This document shows, in pieces, positions 1-5,262 of a stretch of DNA of 5,516 nucleotides; position 1 is the first letter of the stretch; each line of letters starts with the position of its first letter. Origin of the DNA: Firmicutes bacterium UBA4874 (GTDB lineage Bacteria > Bacillota > Clostridia > Caldicoprobacterales > DTU083); assembly GCA_002399435.1 (NCBI GenBank), contig DHDO01000090.1, positions 1 through 5,516 on the forward strand, in the 5' to 3' direction. The translations under genes and the position numbers were made by a program. The notes beneath the pieces were generated by a model. The model was not told where the DNA came from and ran no database searches. It saw nothing but the letters and a program-made list of their open reading frames with translations.

Positions 1-36
1 GTTGGCGCAGGCGTTGTTTCTTCCATAAAGGAATAA
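1..36 (+). CDS. tuf: EF-Tu C-terminal end (partial, 5' end outside window)
   Basis: Frame 1 reads VGAGVVSSIKE followed by a TAA stop at 34-36. This fits the C-terminus of elongation factor Tu, which in E. coli ends in VGAGVVAKVLG and in Firmicutes in similar VGSGVV-type tails. EF-Tu is the GTPase that delivers aminoacyl-tRNA to the ribosome. The place immediately upstream of rpsJ is the usual one for tuf in the joined str-S10 gene cluster, and a hairpin that could terminate it follows 25 nt after the stop. Only 11 residues are visible, so the call rests on this short tail plus gene order. Confidence 0.75.
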   Translation, partial: VGAGVVSSIKE

Positions 37-61
37 ATGGAGCAAGGCTTTGAAGTTGAAG

Positions 62-99
62 CACTATCCTTTCCCGGAACAGGAAGGGATAGTGTATTT
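62..99 (+). terminator. Probable tuf / str-operon terminator hairpin
   Basis: Arm 62-74 (CACTATCCTTTCC) pairs with arm 82-94 (GGAAGGGATAGTG) over 13 consecutive pairs with one T-G wobble (70/86), leaving a 7-nt loop. It is followed by TATTTC, a short and imperfect T tract. Its place between the tuf stop and the rpsJ promoter suits a transcription terminator. The weak T tract means it may terminate only partly, or act mainly to protect the 3' end of the upstream mRNA. Confidence 0.65.
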
Positions 100-135
100 C
101 ACTGTTGGGCTGCTTTGGAGATTTCGTAAAAGCTT

Positions 136-178
136 AAAAAATACTTGCTTTCCTGTAAGTTTTATTGTAATATATAAT
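136..178 (+). promoter_or_regulatory. Probable SigA-type promoter of the S10 operon
   Basis: A perfect TATAAT lies at 173-178, in the only strongly AT-rich stretch between the terminator and rpsJ. An A-tract (136-141) precedes TTGCTT (145-150), which resembles an UP element plus -35. The spacing is ambiguous: TTGCTT to TATAAT is 22 nt, too long. With 17-nt spacing, either TTCCTG (150-155) serves TATAAT, or TTGCTT serves TAATAT (168-173). Transcription would then start at about 180-187, giving a leader of about 230 nt. No other convincing promoter is seen in the window. Confidence 0.55.
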
Positions 179-375
179 GGTTGTGTTAATATTGGGACAC
201 TAGGGATGAAGTAAAAGGTTGCCGATGAAATCGTGTCGGGGAATTTTTATGGACCAGTCCGTTTGAATCGGGCGAACTTCCTTGTTTCCTTGTGTGCCTT
301 TCTTTTTTACATTGAAAATGGCACACGTGGTTAAGTGGTAACAAGGTGATGGATTGCCCTGCTTCTGACTTGACA

Positions 376-391
376 GGACGAAAAAGCGTCC
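376..391 (+). other. Small hairpin just upstream of the rpsJ ribosome binding site
   Basis: GGACG (376-380) pairs with CGTCC (387-391) across an AAAAAG loop. It ends 11 nt before the AAAGGAGG of rpsJ. It has no T tract after it, so it is not a terminator. It may be part of the leader fold that keeps the ribosome binding site open or closed. Confidence 0.45.
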
Positions 392-402
392 GGCTATGAG
401 TA

Positions 403-410
403 AAAGGAGG
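403..410 (+). promoter_or_regulatory. Ribosome binding site of rpsJ (decides a TTG start)
   Basis: AAAGGAGG is a strong match to the anti-Shine-Dalgarno and stands 8 nt before the TTG at 419-421. No ATG or GTG in frame gives a full-length S10 with better spacing, so the TTG is taken as the start. Confidence 0.85.
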
Positions 411-418
411 GGAATTTT

Positions 419-727
419 TTGGCAAGCCAAAAAATCAGAATTAAATTAAAGGCCTATGATCACACTTTGATTGATCAGTCGGCAGAAAGGATTGTTGAGA
501 CTGCAAGGAAAACCGGAGCAAGGGTTTCCGGTCCCGTTCCGTTGCCGACAGACAGGGAAGTGATCACTGTTTTAAGAGCTCCTCACAAGTACAAGGATTC
601 CCGTGAGCAGTTTGAAATGAGGACACACAAGCGCTTGATCGATATTTTAAGCCCAACGTCCAAAACGGTGGATTCCTTGATGCGGTTGGATCTGCCGGCC
701 GGCGTTGATATCGAAATCAAATTATAG
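419..727 (+). CDS. rpsJ: 30S ribosomal protein S10
   Basis: The 102-residue product has the normal length of bacterial S10 and its signature segments: [15 protein letters not shown] (5-19), GPVPLPT (38-44) and [16 protein letters not shown] (61-76). S10 sits in the head of the 30S subunit and contacts S3 and S14; as NusE it also joins NusB and NusG in transcription antitermination. The long loop at about residues 42-62 reaches into the ribosome head in known structures. The start is TTG, supported by AAAGGAGG 8 nt upstream and by alignment of the [11 protein letters not shown]-terminus with the family. A TTG start on the first gene of a highly expressed operon may hold initiation down and make it sensitive to leader structure; that is inference. 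It is the first gene after the promoter and leader, and rplC follows 40 nt later. Confidence 0.98.
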   Translation: MASQKIRIKLKAYDHTLIDQSAERIVETARKTGARVSGPVPLPTDREVITVLRAPHKYKDSREQFEMRTHKRLIDILSPTSKTVDSLMRLDLPAGVDIEIKL

Positions 728-767
728 AGCTTCGGACACTATAGTTTCAGAACGGAGGTTTAAAGAA

Positions 768-1397
768 ATGCAAAAAGCCATTCTGGGTAAAAAGCTGGGC
801 ATGACCCAGATCTTTACAGAAGAAGGCCTGATGGTACCCGTTACCGTAGTGGAAGCCGGTCCCTGTGTAGTCACTCAGGTCAAAACTCAGGAAAAAGATG
901 GTTATCGTGCTCTTCAAATCGGATTCGGTGATATTCGATCCACCCTGGTCAATCAACCCAGGAAGGGACATTTTGATAAGAACAGCACGCCCTACAGGAG
1001 GTATCTCAGGGAAATACGACTGGACAATACACAGGATTACCAGGTCGGCAATGAGATCAAAGCGGATGTTTTCGCCGCGGGCGAGAAAGTGGATGTCAGC
1101 GGTATTACAAAGGGCAAGGGATTTGCCGGTGTGATCAAGAGATGGAATCAGCACAGGGGCCCCATGGCACATGGCTCCAGATATCATCGTCGTCCCGGAT
1201 CCCTTGGACCAAGCAGTTCGCCGAGCCGCGTATTCAAGACAAAACATCTGCCCGGCAGAATGGGGCAGAACAGGGTTACCATTGCCAACCTTGAAGTCGC
1301 CAAAGTGGATGCACAGCGCAATTTGCTGCTGATCAAAGGCGCTGTTCCCGGCCCAAAGGGAACTTTGCTGACCATCAAGGATACCGTAAAAAGGTAA
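768..1397 (+). CDS. rplC: 50S ribosomal protein L3
   Basis: The 209-residue product begins [16 protein letters not shown], the classic L3 N-terminus, and has the extended loop with [16 protein letters not shown] (111-126) and HRRPGSLGP (140-148) through PGRMG (162-166). L3 is one of the first proteins to bind 23S rRNA; the globular part lies on the subunit surface and the loop reaches close to the peptidyl transferase centre. The ATG at 768 is chosen because GGAGG (754-758) lies 9 nt before it and because the family N-terminus starts there; an in-frame ATG at 705 would add 21 unrelated residues overlapping rpsJ. The residue equivalent to the methylated Gln150 of E. coli L3 is Pro148 here, so PrmB-type methylation is not expected. 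rplD follows after 27 nt. Confidence 0.98.
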   Translation: MQKAILGKKLGMTQIFTEEGLMVPVTVVEAGPCVVTQVKTQEKDGYRALQIGFGDIRSTLVNQPRKGHFDKNSTPYRRYLREIRLDNTQDYQVGNEIKADVFAAGEKVDVSGITKGKGFAGVIKRWNQHRGPMAHGSRYHRRPGSLGPSSSPSRVFKTKHLPGRMGQNRVTIANLEVAKVDAQRNLLLIKGAVPGPKGTLLTIKDTVKR

Positions 1398-1424
1398 TAC
1401 ATCCAACGGAAAGGAGGAAAGGTT

Positions 1425-2048
1425 ATGCCTAAAGTAGCTTTATATAATATAGAAGGCACTTCAGTCGGCGATATCGAATTGAAGGACGAGATTTTCGGGA
1501 TTGAAGTCAACAAAAATGCGTTGTATCAGGTTACCAGGATGCAACTGGCCAATAAAAGGCAAGGTACCCAATCCGCCCTGACCCGCGCAGAAGTCAGGGG
1601 TGGCGGTGCCAAGCCCTGGAGGCAGAAGGGAACCGGTCGTGCCCGGCACGGAAGCAACCGTTCTCCCATATGGACAAAGGGCGGTGTTGTATTTGCCCCC
1701 AAGCCAAGGGATTACAGTTATACGGTCCCCAAAAAGGTCAAAAGGCTTGCCATGAAAAGCGCACTGAGCTCCAAAGTAATGGAAGACAATATCACGGTGA
1801 TGGATTCCCTGACACTTCCTCAGGCAAAGACAAAGGAAATGGTCCGGGTTCTGAAGAATCTGAAGTCGGAAGGAAAAGCCCTTCTTGTTCTTTCAGGCAG
1901 GGACGAGACCGTTGAGAGAGCGTCCCGCAATCTTCCCAATGTGAAACTTTGTTTTGTCAATACTCTGAATGTATTGGATATTCTGAACTATGACCGTTTT
2001 ATCATTACACAGGATGCCGTAAAAATGGTAGAGGAGGTGTATGCATGA
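1425..2048 (+). CDS. rplD: 50S ribosomal protein L4
   Basis: The 207-residue product matches bacterial L4 (usually 200-210). The globular N-terminal part is followed by the long tunnel loop at about residues 44-100, with [17 protein letters not shown] (61-77) and the following [17 protein letters not shown] stretch (81-99). The C-terminal Rossmann-like part includes ALLVLSGRD (152-160). L4 binds domain I of 23S rRNA early in assembly, and its loop forms the exit-tunnel constriction together with L22. In E. coli L4 is also the repressor of its own operon through the S10 leader and RNase E; whether that applies in this organism is unknown. GGAGG (1413-1417) stands 7 nt before the ATG. The stop overlaps the rplW start (ATGA), pointing to translational coupling. 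Confidence 0.98.
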   Translation: MPKVALYNIEGTSVGDIELKDEIFGIEVNKNALYQVTRMQLANKRQGTQSALTRAEVRGGGAKPWRQKGTGRARHGSNRSPIWTKGGVVFAPKPRDYSYTVPKKVKRLAMKSALSSKVMEDNITVMDSLTLPQAKTKEMVRVLKNLKSEGKALLVLSGRDETVERASRNLPNVKLCFVNTLNVLDILNYDRFIITQDAVKMVEEVYA

Positions 2049-2341
2049 TGAAAATCCCTCATGATATTATCATACGGCCGGTATTGACGGAAAAGAGTTA
2101 TGATTCCATACCGGATAAGAAGTACACCTTTCTTGTGGATCCCAGGGCCAACAAAACGGAAATCAAGCTGGCAGTCGAGACCATTTTCGGAGTAAAGGTA
2201 AAAAACGTACACACGCTTCGCCAGCAGGGCAAAATGAAGCGTATGGGAGTTCATACCGGCAGAAGGTCTTCCTTTAAGAAAGCCTTTGTTACGCTGACTG
2301 CCGAGAGCAAAGCAATTGAGTTCTTCGAAGGAATGGCCTAA
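2045..2341 (+). CDS. rplW: 50S ribosomal protein L23
   Basis: The 98-residue product has the L23 pattern: [13 protein letters not shown] (6-18) at the N-terminus, [25 protein letters not shown] (28-52), and the basic segment [18 protein letters not shown] (63-80). L23 stands at the tunnel exit with L29 and is the docking site for trigger factor and SRP; Glu16 in the LTEK motif corresponds to the E. coli Glu18 that contacts them. Two adjacent ATGs (2045 and 2048) are possible starts. The first is chosen because AGGAGG (2032-2037) is 7 nt before it and because it gives a 4-nt ATGA overlap with the rplD stop. Use of the second would remove only one Met. Confidence 0.97.
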   Translation: MMKIPHDIIIRPVLTEKSYDSIPDKKYTFLVDPRANKTEIKLAVETIFGVKVKNVHTLRQQGKMKRMGVHTGRRSSFKKAFVTLTAESKAIEFFEGMA

Positions 2342-2357
2342 AAGGAGGTAAGACAAG

Positions 2358-3188
2358 ATGGCAATCAAAAAATATAGACCAACCTCCCCCGCCAGAAGGC
2401 ATATGACCGTTTCTTCTTTCGAAGAAATTACCAAAGCACAGCCGGAAAAGGCACTTTTGGTAGCTTTGAAGGAGAAAGCCGGCAGAAATGATGCAGGACG
2501 GATTACGGTTCGTCATCAGGGCGGCGGAGAAAAGAGAAAATATCGTATTATTGATTTTAAGCGCGATAAAGATGGGGTTCCCGCAAAGGTTGCAGGGATT
2601 GAGTATGATCCGAACCGAAGTGCCAACATTGCATTGCTGCATTATGTGGACGGGGAAAAGAGATACATCCTTAGTCCCAACGGGCTGCATGTCGGGGATA
2701 CGGTGGTATCCGGCAAGGATGCGGATATCCAGGTCGGGAACGCATTGCCGCTTCAGAATATCCCGGTGGGTACCGTGATTCACAACATTGAACTTCATGC
2801 CGGCAAGGGCGGACAGCTTACCCGTTCGGCAGGCAATGCGGCACAGCTGACCGCAAAGGAAGGGAAATTTGCTCAGGTAAGGCTTCCTTCCGGTGAGGTG
2901 CGCATGGTTCGCTCCGAGTGCCGGGCTACGATCGGCCAGGTGGGAAACGCAGAGCATGAAAACATCACCATCGGGAAAGCAGGCAAGAAAAGGCATATGG
3001 GGATCCGCCCGACCGTACGTGGTTCTGCTATGAACCCGCCGGACCATCCGCACGGCGGTGGCGAAGGAAAGGCTCCCATCGGAAGACCCTCTCCTGTTAC
3101 CCCTTGGGGGAAGCCAACGTTGGGATATAAGACCAGAAAGAAAAGGAACAAGTCTGACCAATATATCATAAAACGCAGAACAAAATAA
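2358..3188 (+). CDS. rplB: 50S ribosomal protein L2
   Basis: The 276-residue product is full length for L2. It begins [14 protein letters not shown] and has the RNA-binding N-terminal domain with [18 protein letters not shown] (52-69), the KOW/SH3-like middle with [14 protein letters not shown] (83-96), and the highly conserved C-terminal segment [13 protein letters not shown] (225-237). His230 corresponds to the E. coli His229 close to the peptidyl transferase centre. L2 binds domain IV of 23S rRNA, supports subunit joining and is essential for peptidyl transferase activity. GGAGG (2344-2348) lies 9 nt before the ATG, 16 nt after the rplW stop. The [12 protein letters not shown] segment replaces two basic residues of the common RHRGGGHKR form; this position varies among Firmicutes, so it is not taken as a defect. 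Confidence 0.98.
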   Translation: MAIKKYRPTSPARRHMTVSSFEEITKAQPEKALLVALKEKAGRNDAGRITVRHQGGGEKRKYRIIDFKRDKDGVPAKVAGIEYDPNRSANIALLHYVDGEKRYILSPNGLHVGDTVVSGKDADIQVGNALPLQNIPVGTVIHNIELHAGKGGQLTRSAGNAAQLTAKEGKFAQVRLPSGEVRMVRSECRATIGQVGNAEHENITIGKAGKKRHMGIRPTVRGSAMNPPDHPHGGGEGKAPIGRPSPVTPWGKPTLGYKTRKKRNKSDQYIIKRRTK

Positions 3189-3232
3189 CGGATCTGGTTT
3201 CAGTGATTATAAAGTCGGAAGGAGGCAATTGA

Positions 3233-3520
3233 ATGAGTCGATCGGTGAAAAAAGGCCCCTATGTCCGTGCGGACCTTTTGAAGAAGATAGAGGACATGAA
3301 CAAACAGGGCAAAAAAACAGTTATAAAGACCTGGTCCAGGGCATCCACCATTTTTCCTGAAATGGTCGGACACACCATTGCCGTTCATGATGGCAGGAAA
3401 CATGTTCCGATCTATATTACCGAGGAGATGGTGGGACATAAGTTTGGGGAGTTTGCGCCTACCAGAACCTTTCGGGGTCACAGCGGACAGCATTCAGAAA
3501 AGACTACTGAGCTGAAATAG
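3233..3520 (+). CDS. rpsS: 30S ribosomal protein S19
   Basis: The 95-residue product matches S19 (usually 88-95): [11 protein letters not shown] (1-11), [30 protein letters not shown] (31-60) and [18 protein letters not shown] (66-83). S19 forms a heterodimer with S13 in the 30S head, binds the 3' major domain of 16S rRNA, and its C-terminal tail approaches the A-site tRNA. GGAGG (3221-3225) lies 7 nt before the ATG. The preceding gap of 44 nt is the largest within the operon; no hairpin or promoter is evident in it. Confidence 0.98.
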   Translation: MSRSVKKGPYVRADLLKKIEDMNKQGKKTVIKTWSRASTIFPEMVGHTIAVHDGRKHVPIYITEEMVGHKFGEFAPTRTFRGHSGQHSEKTTELK

Positions 3521-3536
3521 TGAAGGAGGAATCACA

Positions 3537-3935
3537 GTGGCGACAAGGATGAAAGAAAAATCAAAAGCCCGCTACGAGAGCAGGGAAAAGCGGCCTCATG
3601 CCACCGCCAGTTATGTCCGCATTTCTTCCAGAAAGGTAAAGATTGTGATTGACATGATACGCGGGAAAACGGTCAAGGAAGCACTTGCCATATTGGAATA
3701 TACGCCCAAGGCGGCTTCCGAGCCAGTTGTCAAGCTGTTGAAATCTGCAGCAGCCAACGCAAAAAACAATCTGGAAATGGATCCGGATGGTTTGTATGTC
3801 GCTGAGGTTACCGCAAATGAAGGGCCGACCCTGAAGCGTCTGCGGGCAAGGGCTCAGGGCAGGGCAAACCGCATTCGAAAGCGGACCAGCCATATCCATA
3901 TCGTATTGGATGAACTGGAACAAGTACAAAAATAA
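3537..3935 (+). CDS. rplV: 50S ribosomal protein L22, N-terminally extended
   Basis: The 132-residue product has the L22 core from about residue 24: [19 protein letters not shown] (26-44), [13 protein letters not shown] (70-82), and the tunnel-lining beta hairpin with [16 protein letters not shown] (86-101) and [18 protein letters not shown] (107-124). L22 contacts all domains of 23S rRNA, and its hairpin forms the tunnel constriction with L4. The family is commonly 110-115 residues; here about 18 basic residues are added at the N-terminus, as in some Clostridia. The start is GTG, set by AAGGAGG (3523-3529) 7 nt before it; the next ATG (3549) would be 19 nt from it. At the hairpin, the near-universal Pro (E. 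coli Pro87) is Ala104. The TAA stop overlaps the rpsC ribosome binding site. Confidence 0.97.
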   Translation: MATRMKEKSKARYESREKRPHATASYVRISSRKVKIVIDMIRGKTVKEALAILEYTPKAASEPVVKLLKSAAANAKNNLEMDPDGLYVAEVTANEGPTLKRLRARAQGRANRIRKRTSHIHIVLDELEQVQK

Positions 3936-3949
3936 GGAGGGATGGATAA

Positions 3950-4615
3950 GTGGGTCAGAAAGTGAATCCCCATGGACTTAGAGTCGGAATCATCAAGGAC
4001 TGGGATGCCAGATGGTATGCTTCCAGGAAGGATTTTGCAGACAATCTGATTGAGGATGTACAATTAAGGAAGATGCTGAAAAAGAAACTTTTTCATGCAG
4101 GGATCTCCAAAATTGAAATTGAACGTGCTGCAAACCGCGTAAAGGTGAATATTTTTACAGCCAAGCCTGGTATTGTAATTGGAAAAGGCGGTACGGGCGT
4201 GGATGCCTTGAAAAAGGAAATTGAAAAGTTTACAAAGAAAACGACAATTTTAAATATAGTGGAGGTCAAGTATCCGGACCTGGATGCACAGTTGGTTGCG
4301 GAGAATATTGCAGCACAGTTGGAACGCAGGATTTCCTTCCGCAGAGCGATGAAGCAGACAATGCAAAGAACCATGAGAACCGGGGCAAAGGGAATCAAGA
4401 CCATGGTGTCTGGGCGTCTTGGCGGAACGGATATTGCACGGAGAGAAGGATACCATGAAGGAACCATACCTCTGCAGACATTGCGGGCTGATATCGACTA
4501 TGGGTTTGCGGAAGCAAAAACAACCTACGGAGGAATCGGAGTAAAGGTATGGATTTACAAAGGAGAGGTCCTTCCGAAGGCGAAAAACAGACCGGTTGCG
4601 GAAGGAGGAAAATAA
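3950..4615 (+). CDS. rpsC: 30S ribosomal protein S3
   Basis: The 221-residue product begins [24 protein letters not shown], the standard S3 N-terminus. A type II KH domain spans about residues 38-106, with the RNA-binding GKGG loop at 78-81 ([21 protein letters not shown]). The C-terminal domain carries [15 protein letters not shown] (142-156) and [18 protein letters not shown] (192-209). S3 lies at the mRNA entry channel with S4 and S5 and takes part in mRNA helicase activity. The start is GTG, fixed by GGAGG (3936-3940) 9 nt upstream and by the family N-terminus. An ATG at 3942 is in another frame. rplP starts one nucleotide after the stop. Confidence 0.98.
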   Translation: MGQKVNPHGLRVGIIKDWDARWYASRKDFADNLIEDVQLRKMLKKKLFHAGISKIEIERAANRVKVNIFTAKPGIVIGKGGTGVDALKKEIEKFTKKTTILNIVEVKYPDLDAQLVAENIAAQLERRISFRRAMKQTMQRTMRTGAKGIKTMVSGRLGGTDIARREGYHEGTIPLQTLRADIDYGFAEAKTTYGGIGVKVWIYKGEVLPKAKNRPVAEGGK

Positions 4616-4616
4616 T

Positions 4617-5054
4617 ATGCTGATGCCGAAAAGAGTAAAACGCCGCAGGGTATTTCGGGGCAGAATGAAAGGCAAGGCAACGCGCGGGAATACCATCACT
4701 TACGGTCAATATGGTCTGCAGGCATTGGATCCTTGCTGGATTACCAGCAATCAGATTGAAGCGGCAAGGATTGCCATGACTCGTTTTATGAAAAGAGGCG
4801 GGAATGTCTGGGTCAAGATATTTCCGGATAAGCCTGTTACGGAGAAGCCCGCTGAAACCCGTATGGGGAAAGGAAAAGGTTCTCCTGAATATTGGGTGGC
4901 AGTTGTAAAGCCTGGCAGGATCCTGTTTGAAGTGGCAGGGGTACCTGAAGAGACAGCCAGAGAGGCACTCCGCCTGGCAGCGCACAAACTTCCGGTCAAG
5001 ACCAGGTTTGTGACTAGTGAAGAATTGGGTGGTGAAGGCAATGAAGGCAAATGA
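4617..5054 (+). CDS. rplP: 50S ribosomal protein L16
   Basis: The 145-residue product begins [21 protein letters not shown], the family N-terminus, and contains [28 protein letters not shown] (46-73), [20 protein letters not shown] (81-100) and [22 protein letters not shown] (105-126). L16 is the bacterial counterpart of uL16: it sits between the central protuberance and the A site, helps place the A-site tRNA and joins late in 50S assembly. Arg82 in RMGKGKG corresponds to E. coli Arg81, which is hydroxylated there by RoxA. The ATG at 4617 is preferred, with GGAGG (4604-4608) 8 nt before it; an in-frame TTG at 4596 lies inside rpsC and would place the start before that site. The C-terminal GGEGNEGK is encoded by bases that overlap rpmC. 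Confidence 0.98.
   Translation: MLMPKRVKRRRVFRGRMKGKATRGNTITYGQYGLQALDPCWITSNQIEAARIAMTRFMKRGGNVWVKIFPDKPVTEKPAETRMGKGKGSPEYWVAVVKPGRILFEVAGVPEETAREALRLAAHKLPVKTRFVTSEELGGEGNEGK
5024..5043 (+). promoter_or_regulatory. Weak ribosome binding region of rpmC; start likely coupled to rplP
   Basis: Every other complete gene here has GGAGG at 7-9 nt from its start. rpmC has only GGTGGT (5028-5033), 7 nt before the ATG at 5041, and this lies within rplP codons. The 14-nt overlap with rplP suggests that ribosomes finishing rplP re-initiate on rpmC. In-frame GTGs at 5017, 5029 and 5032 are alternative starts but give residues not found in the family. Confidence 0.6.
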
Positions 5055-5244
5055 ATTCCGAGATATGTCACAGGATGAGCTGAACGGGAAATGTTCCGAG
5101 CTCAAGAGTGAGTTGTTTAACCTTCGATTCCAGCTGGCCACCGGACAGTTGGAGAATCCCACGAGGATCCGGGAAGTGAAAAAGGATATTGCCAGAGTAA
5201 AAACGATTCTTAGGGAACGGGAATTGAAAGCCATGGAGGCTTGA
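5041..5244 (+). CDS. rpmC: 50S ribosomal protein L29
   Basis: The 67-residue product is of normal L29 size and has the two-helix coiled-coil pattern: [14 protein letters not shown] (1-14), [41 protein letters not shown] (20-60). L29 sits beside L23 at the polypeptide tunnel exit, near the trigger factor and SRP docking site. The ATG at 5041 is chosen because MKANE is the family N-terminus. It overlaps the end of rplP by 14 nt and lacks a canonical Shine-Dalgarno, so translational coupling to rplP is likely. rpsQ starts 18 nt after the stop. Confidence 0.97.
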   Translation: MKANEFRDMSQDELNGKCSELKSELFNLRFQLATGQLENPTRIREVKKDIARVKTILRERELKAMEA

Positions 5245-5262
5245 GGAAAAGGAGGAATATTT

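Larger units (their letters stand above)
185..418 (+). promoter_or_regulatory. Structured 5' leader of the S10 operon mRNA (candidate autoregulatory leader)
   Basis: This stretch of about 230 nt has no convincing gene but many complementary segments, found by eye. (a) 196-200 GACAC pairs with 233-237 GTGTC. (b) A long arm at 270-359 is built of 270-275/354-359 (one wobble), 280-286 CCTTGTT with 340-346 AACAAGG, and 292-298 GTGTGCC with 320-326 GGCACAC, the last closing a U-rich loop at 299-319. (c) 376-380 GGACG pairs with 387-391 CGTCC over loop AAAAAG, 11 nt before the Shine-Dalgarno. S10 operons are often controlled by a ribosomal protein binding the leader (L4 in E. coli), and a leader motif upstream of rpsJ has been predicted computationally in Firmicutes. 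Whether this is that motif cannot be told here. No intrinsic attenuator (stem directly followed by T run) is seen, so control, if any, is more likely on translation. Confidence 0.6.
210..422 (+). repeat. Split direct repeat: leader copy of the rpsJ initiation region
   Basis: AGTAAAAGG occurs at 210-218 and again at 399-407. GGGGAATTTTT occurs at 238-248 and again at 409-419. In the downstream copy the two parts are separated by one base and form the Shine-Dalgarno and start region of rpsJ. In the upstream copy they are separated by 19 nt and end at an ATG (249-251) instead of the rpsJ TTG. The two parts are in the same order and orientation. Confidence 0.6.

Noticed and set aside
251..260. 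Perfect 10-nt inverted repeat GGACCAGTCC
   Set aside because: The hairpin would have a two-base loop. The arms may instead pair with 376-379 or 388-391, but this competes with the better local hairpin there, so no claim is made.
295..309. T run (303-308) as an intrinsic transcription attenuator in the leader
   Set aside because: No stable stem ends just before the T run; the stem that includes 292-298 closes around the T run instead of preceding it.
326..347. tRNA-like D-arm sequence (AAGTGGTAA) in the leader
   Set aside because: No acceptor stem, anticodon arm or T arm can be built around it; the match to 16S rRNA is longer and explains the same bases.
186..430. Open frames of 76-79 codons on the - strand across the leader
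   Set aside because: They lie opposite the structured leader, have no recognisable product, and neither has a convincing ribosome binding site. The leader explanation accounts better for the sequence.
734..741. GGACACTA shared between the leader (195-202) and the rpsJ-rplC gap
   Set aside because: An 8-base match with no matching context; expected by chance in a window of this size.
705..767. Upstream in-frame ATG for rplC adding 21 residues
   Set aside because: The added residues are not part of L3, overlap rpsJ, and lie before the GGAGG that clearly serves the ATG at 768.
747..1406. Open frame of 219 codons on the - strand opposite rplC
   Set aside because: It is antisense to L3 with no independent support.
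2289..3161. Open frame of 290 codons on the - strand opposite rplB
   Set aside because: It is fully antisense to L2 and its low-complexity translation looks like no known protein. No initiation signals are seen.
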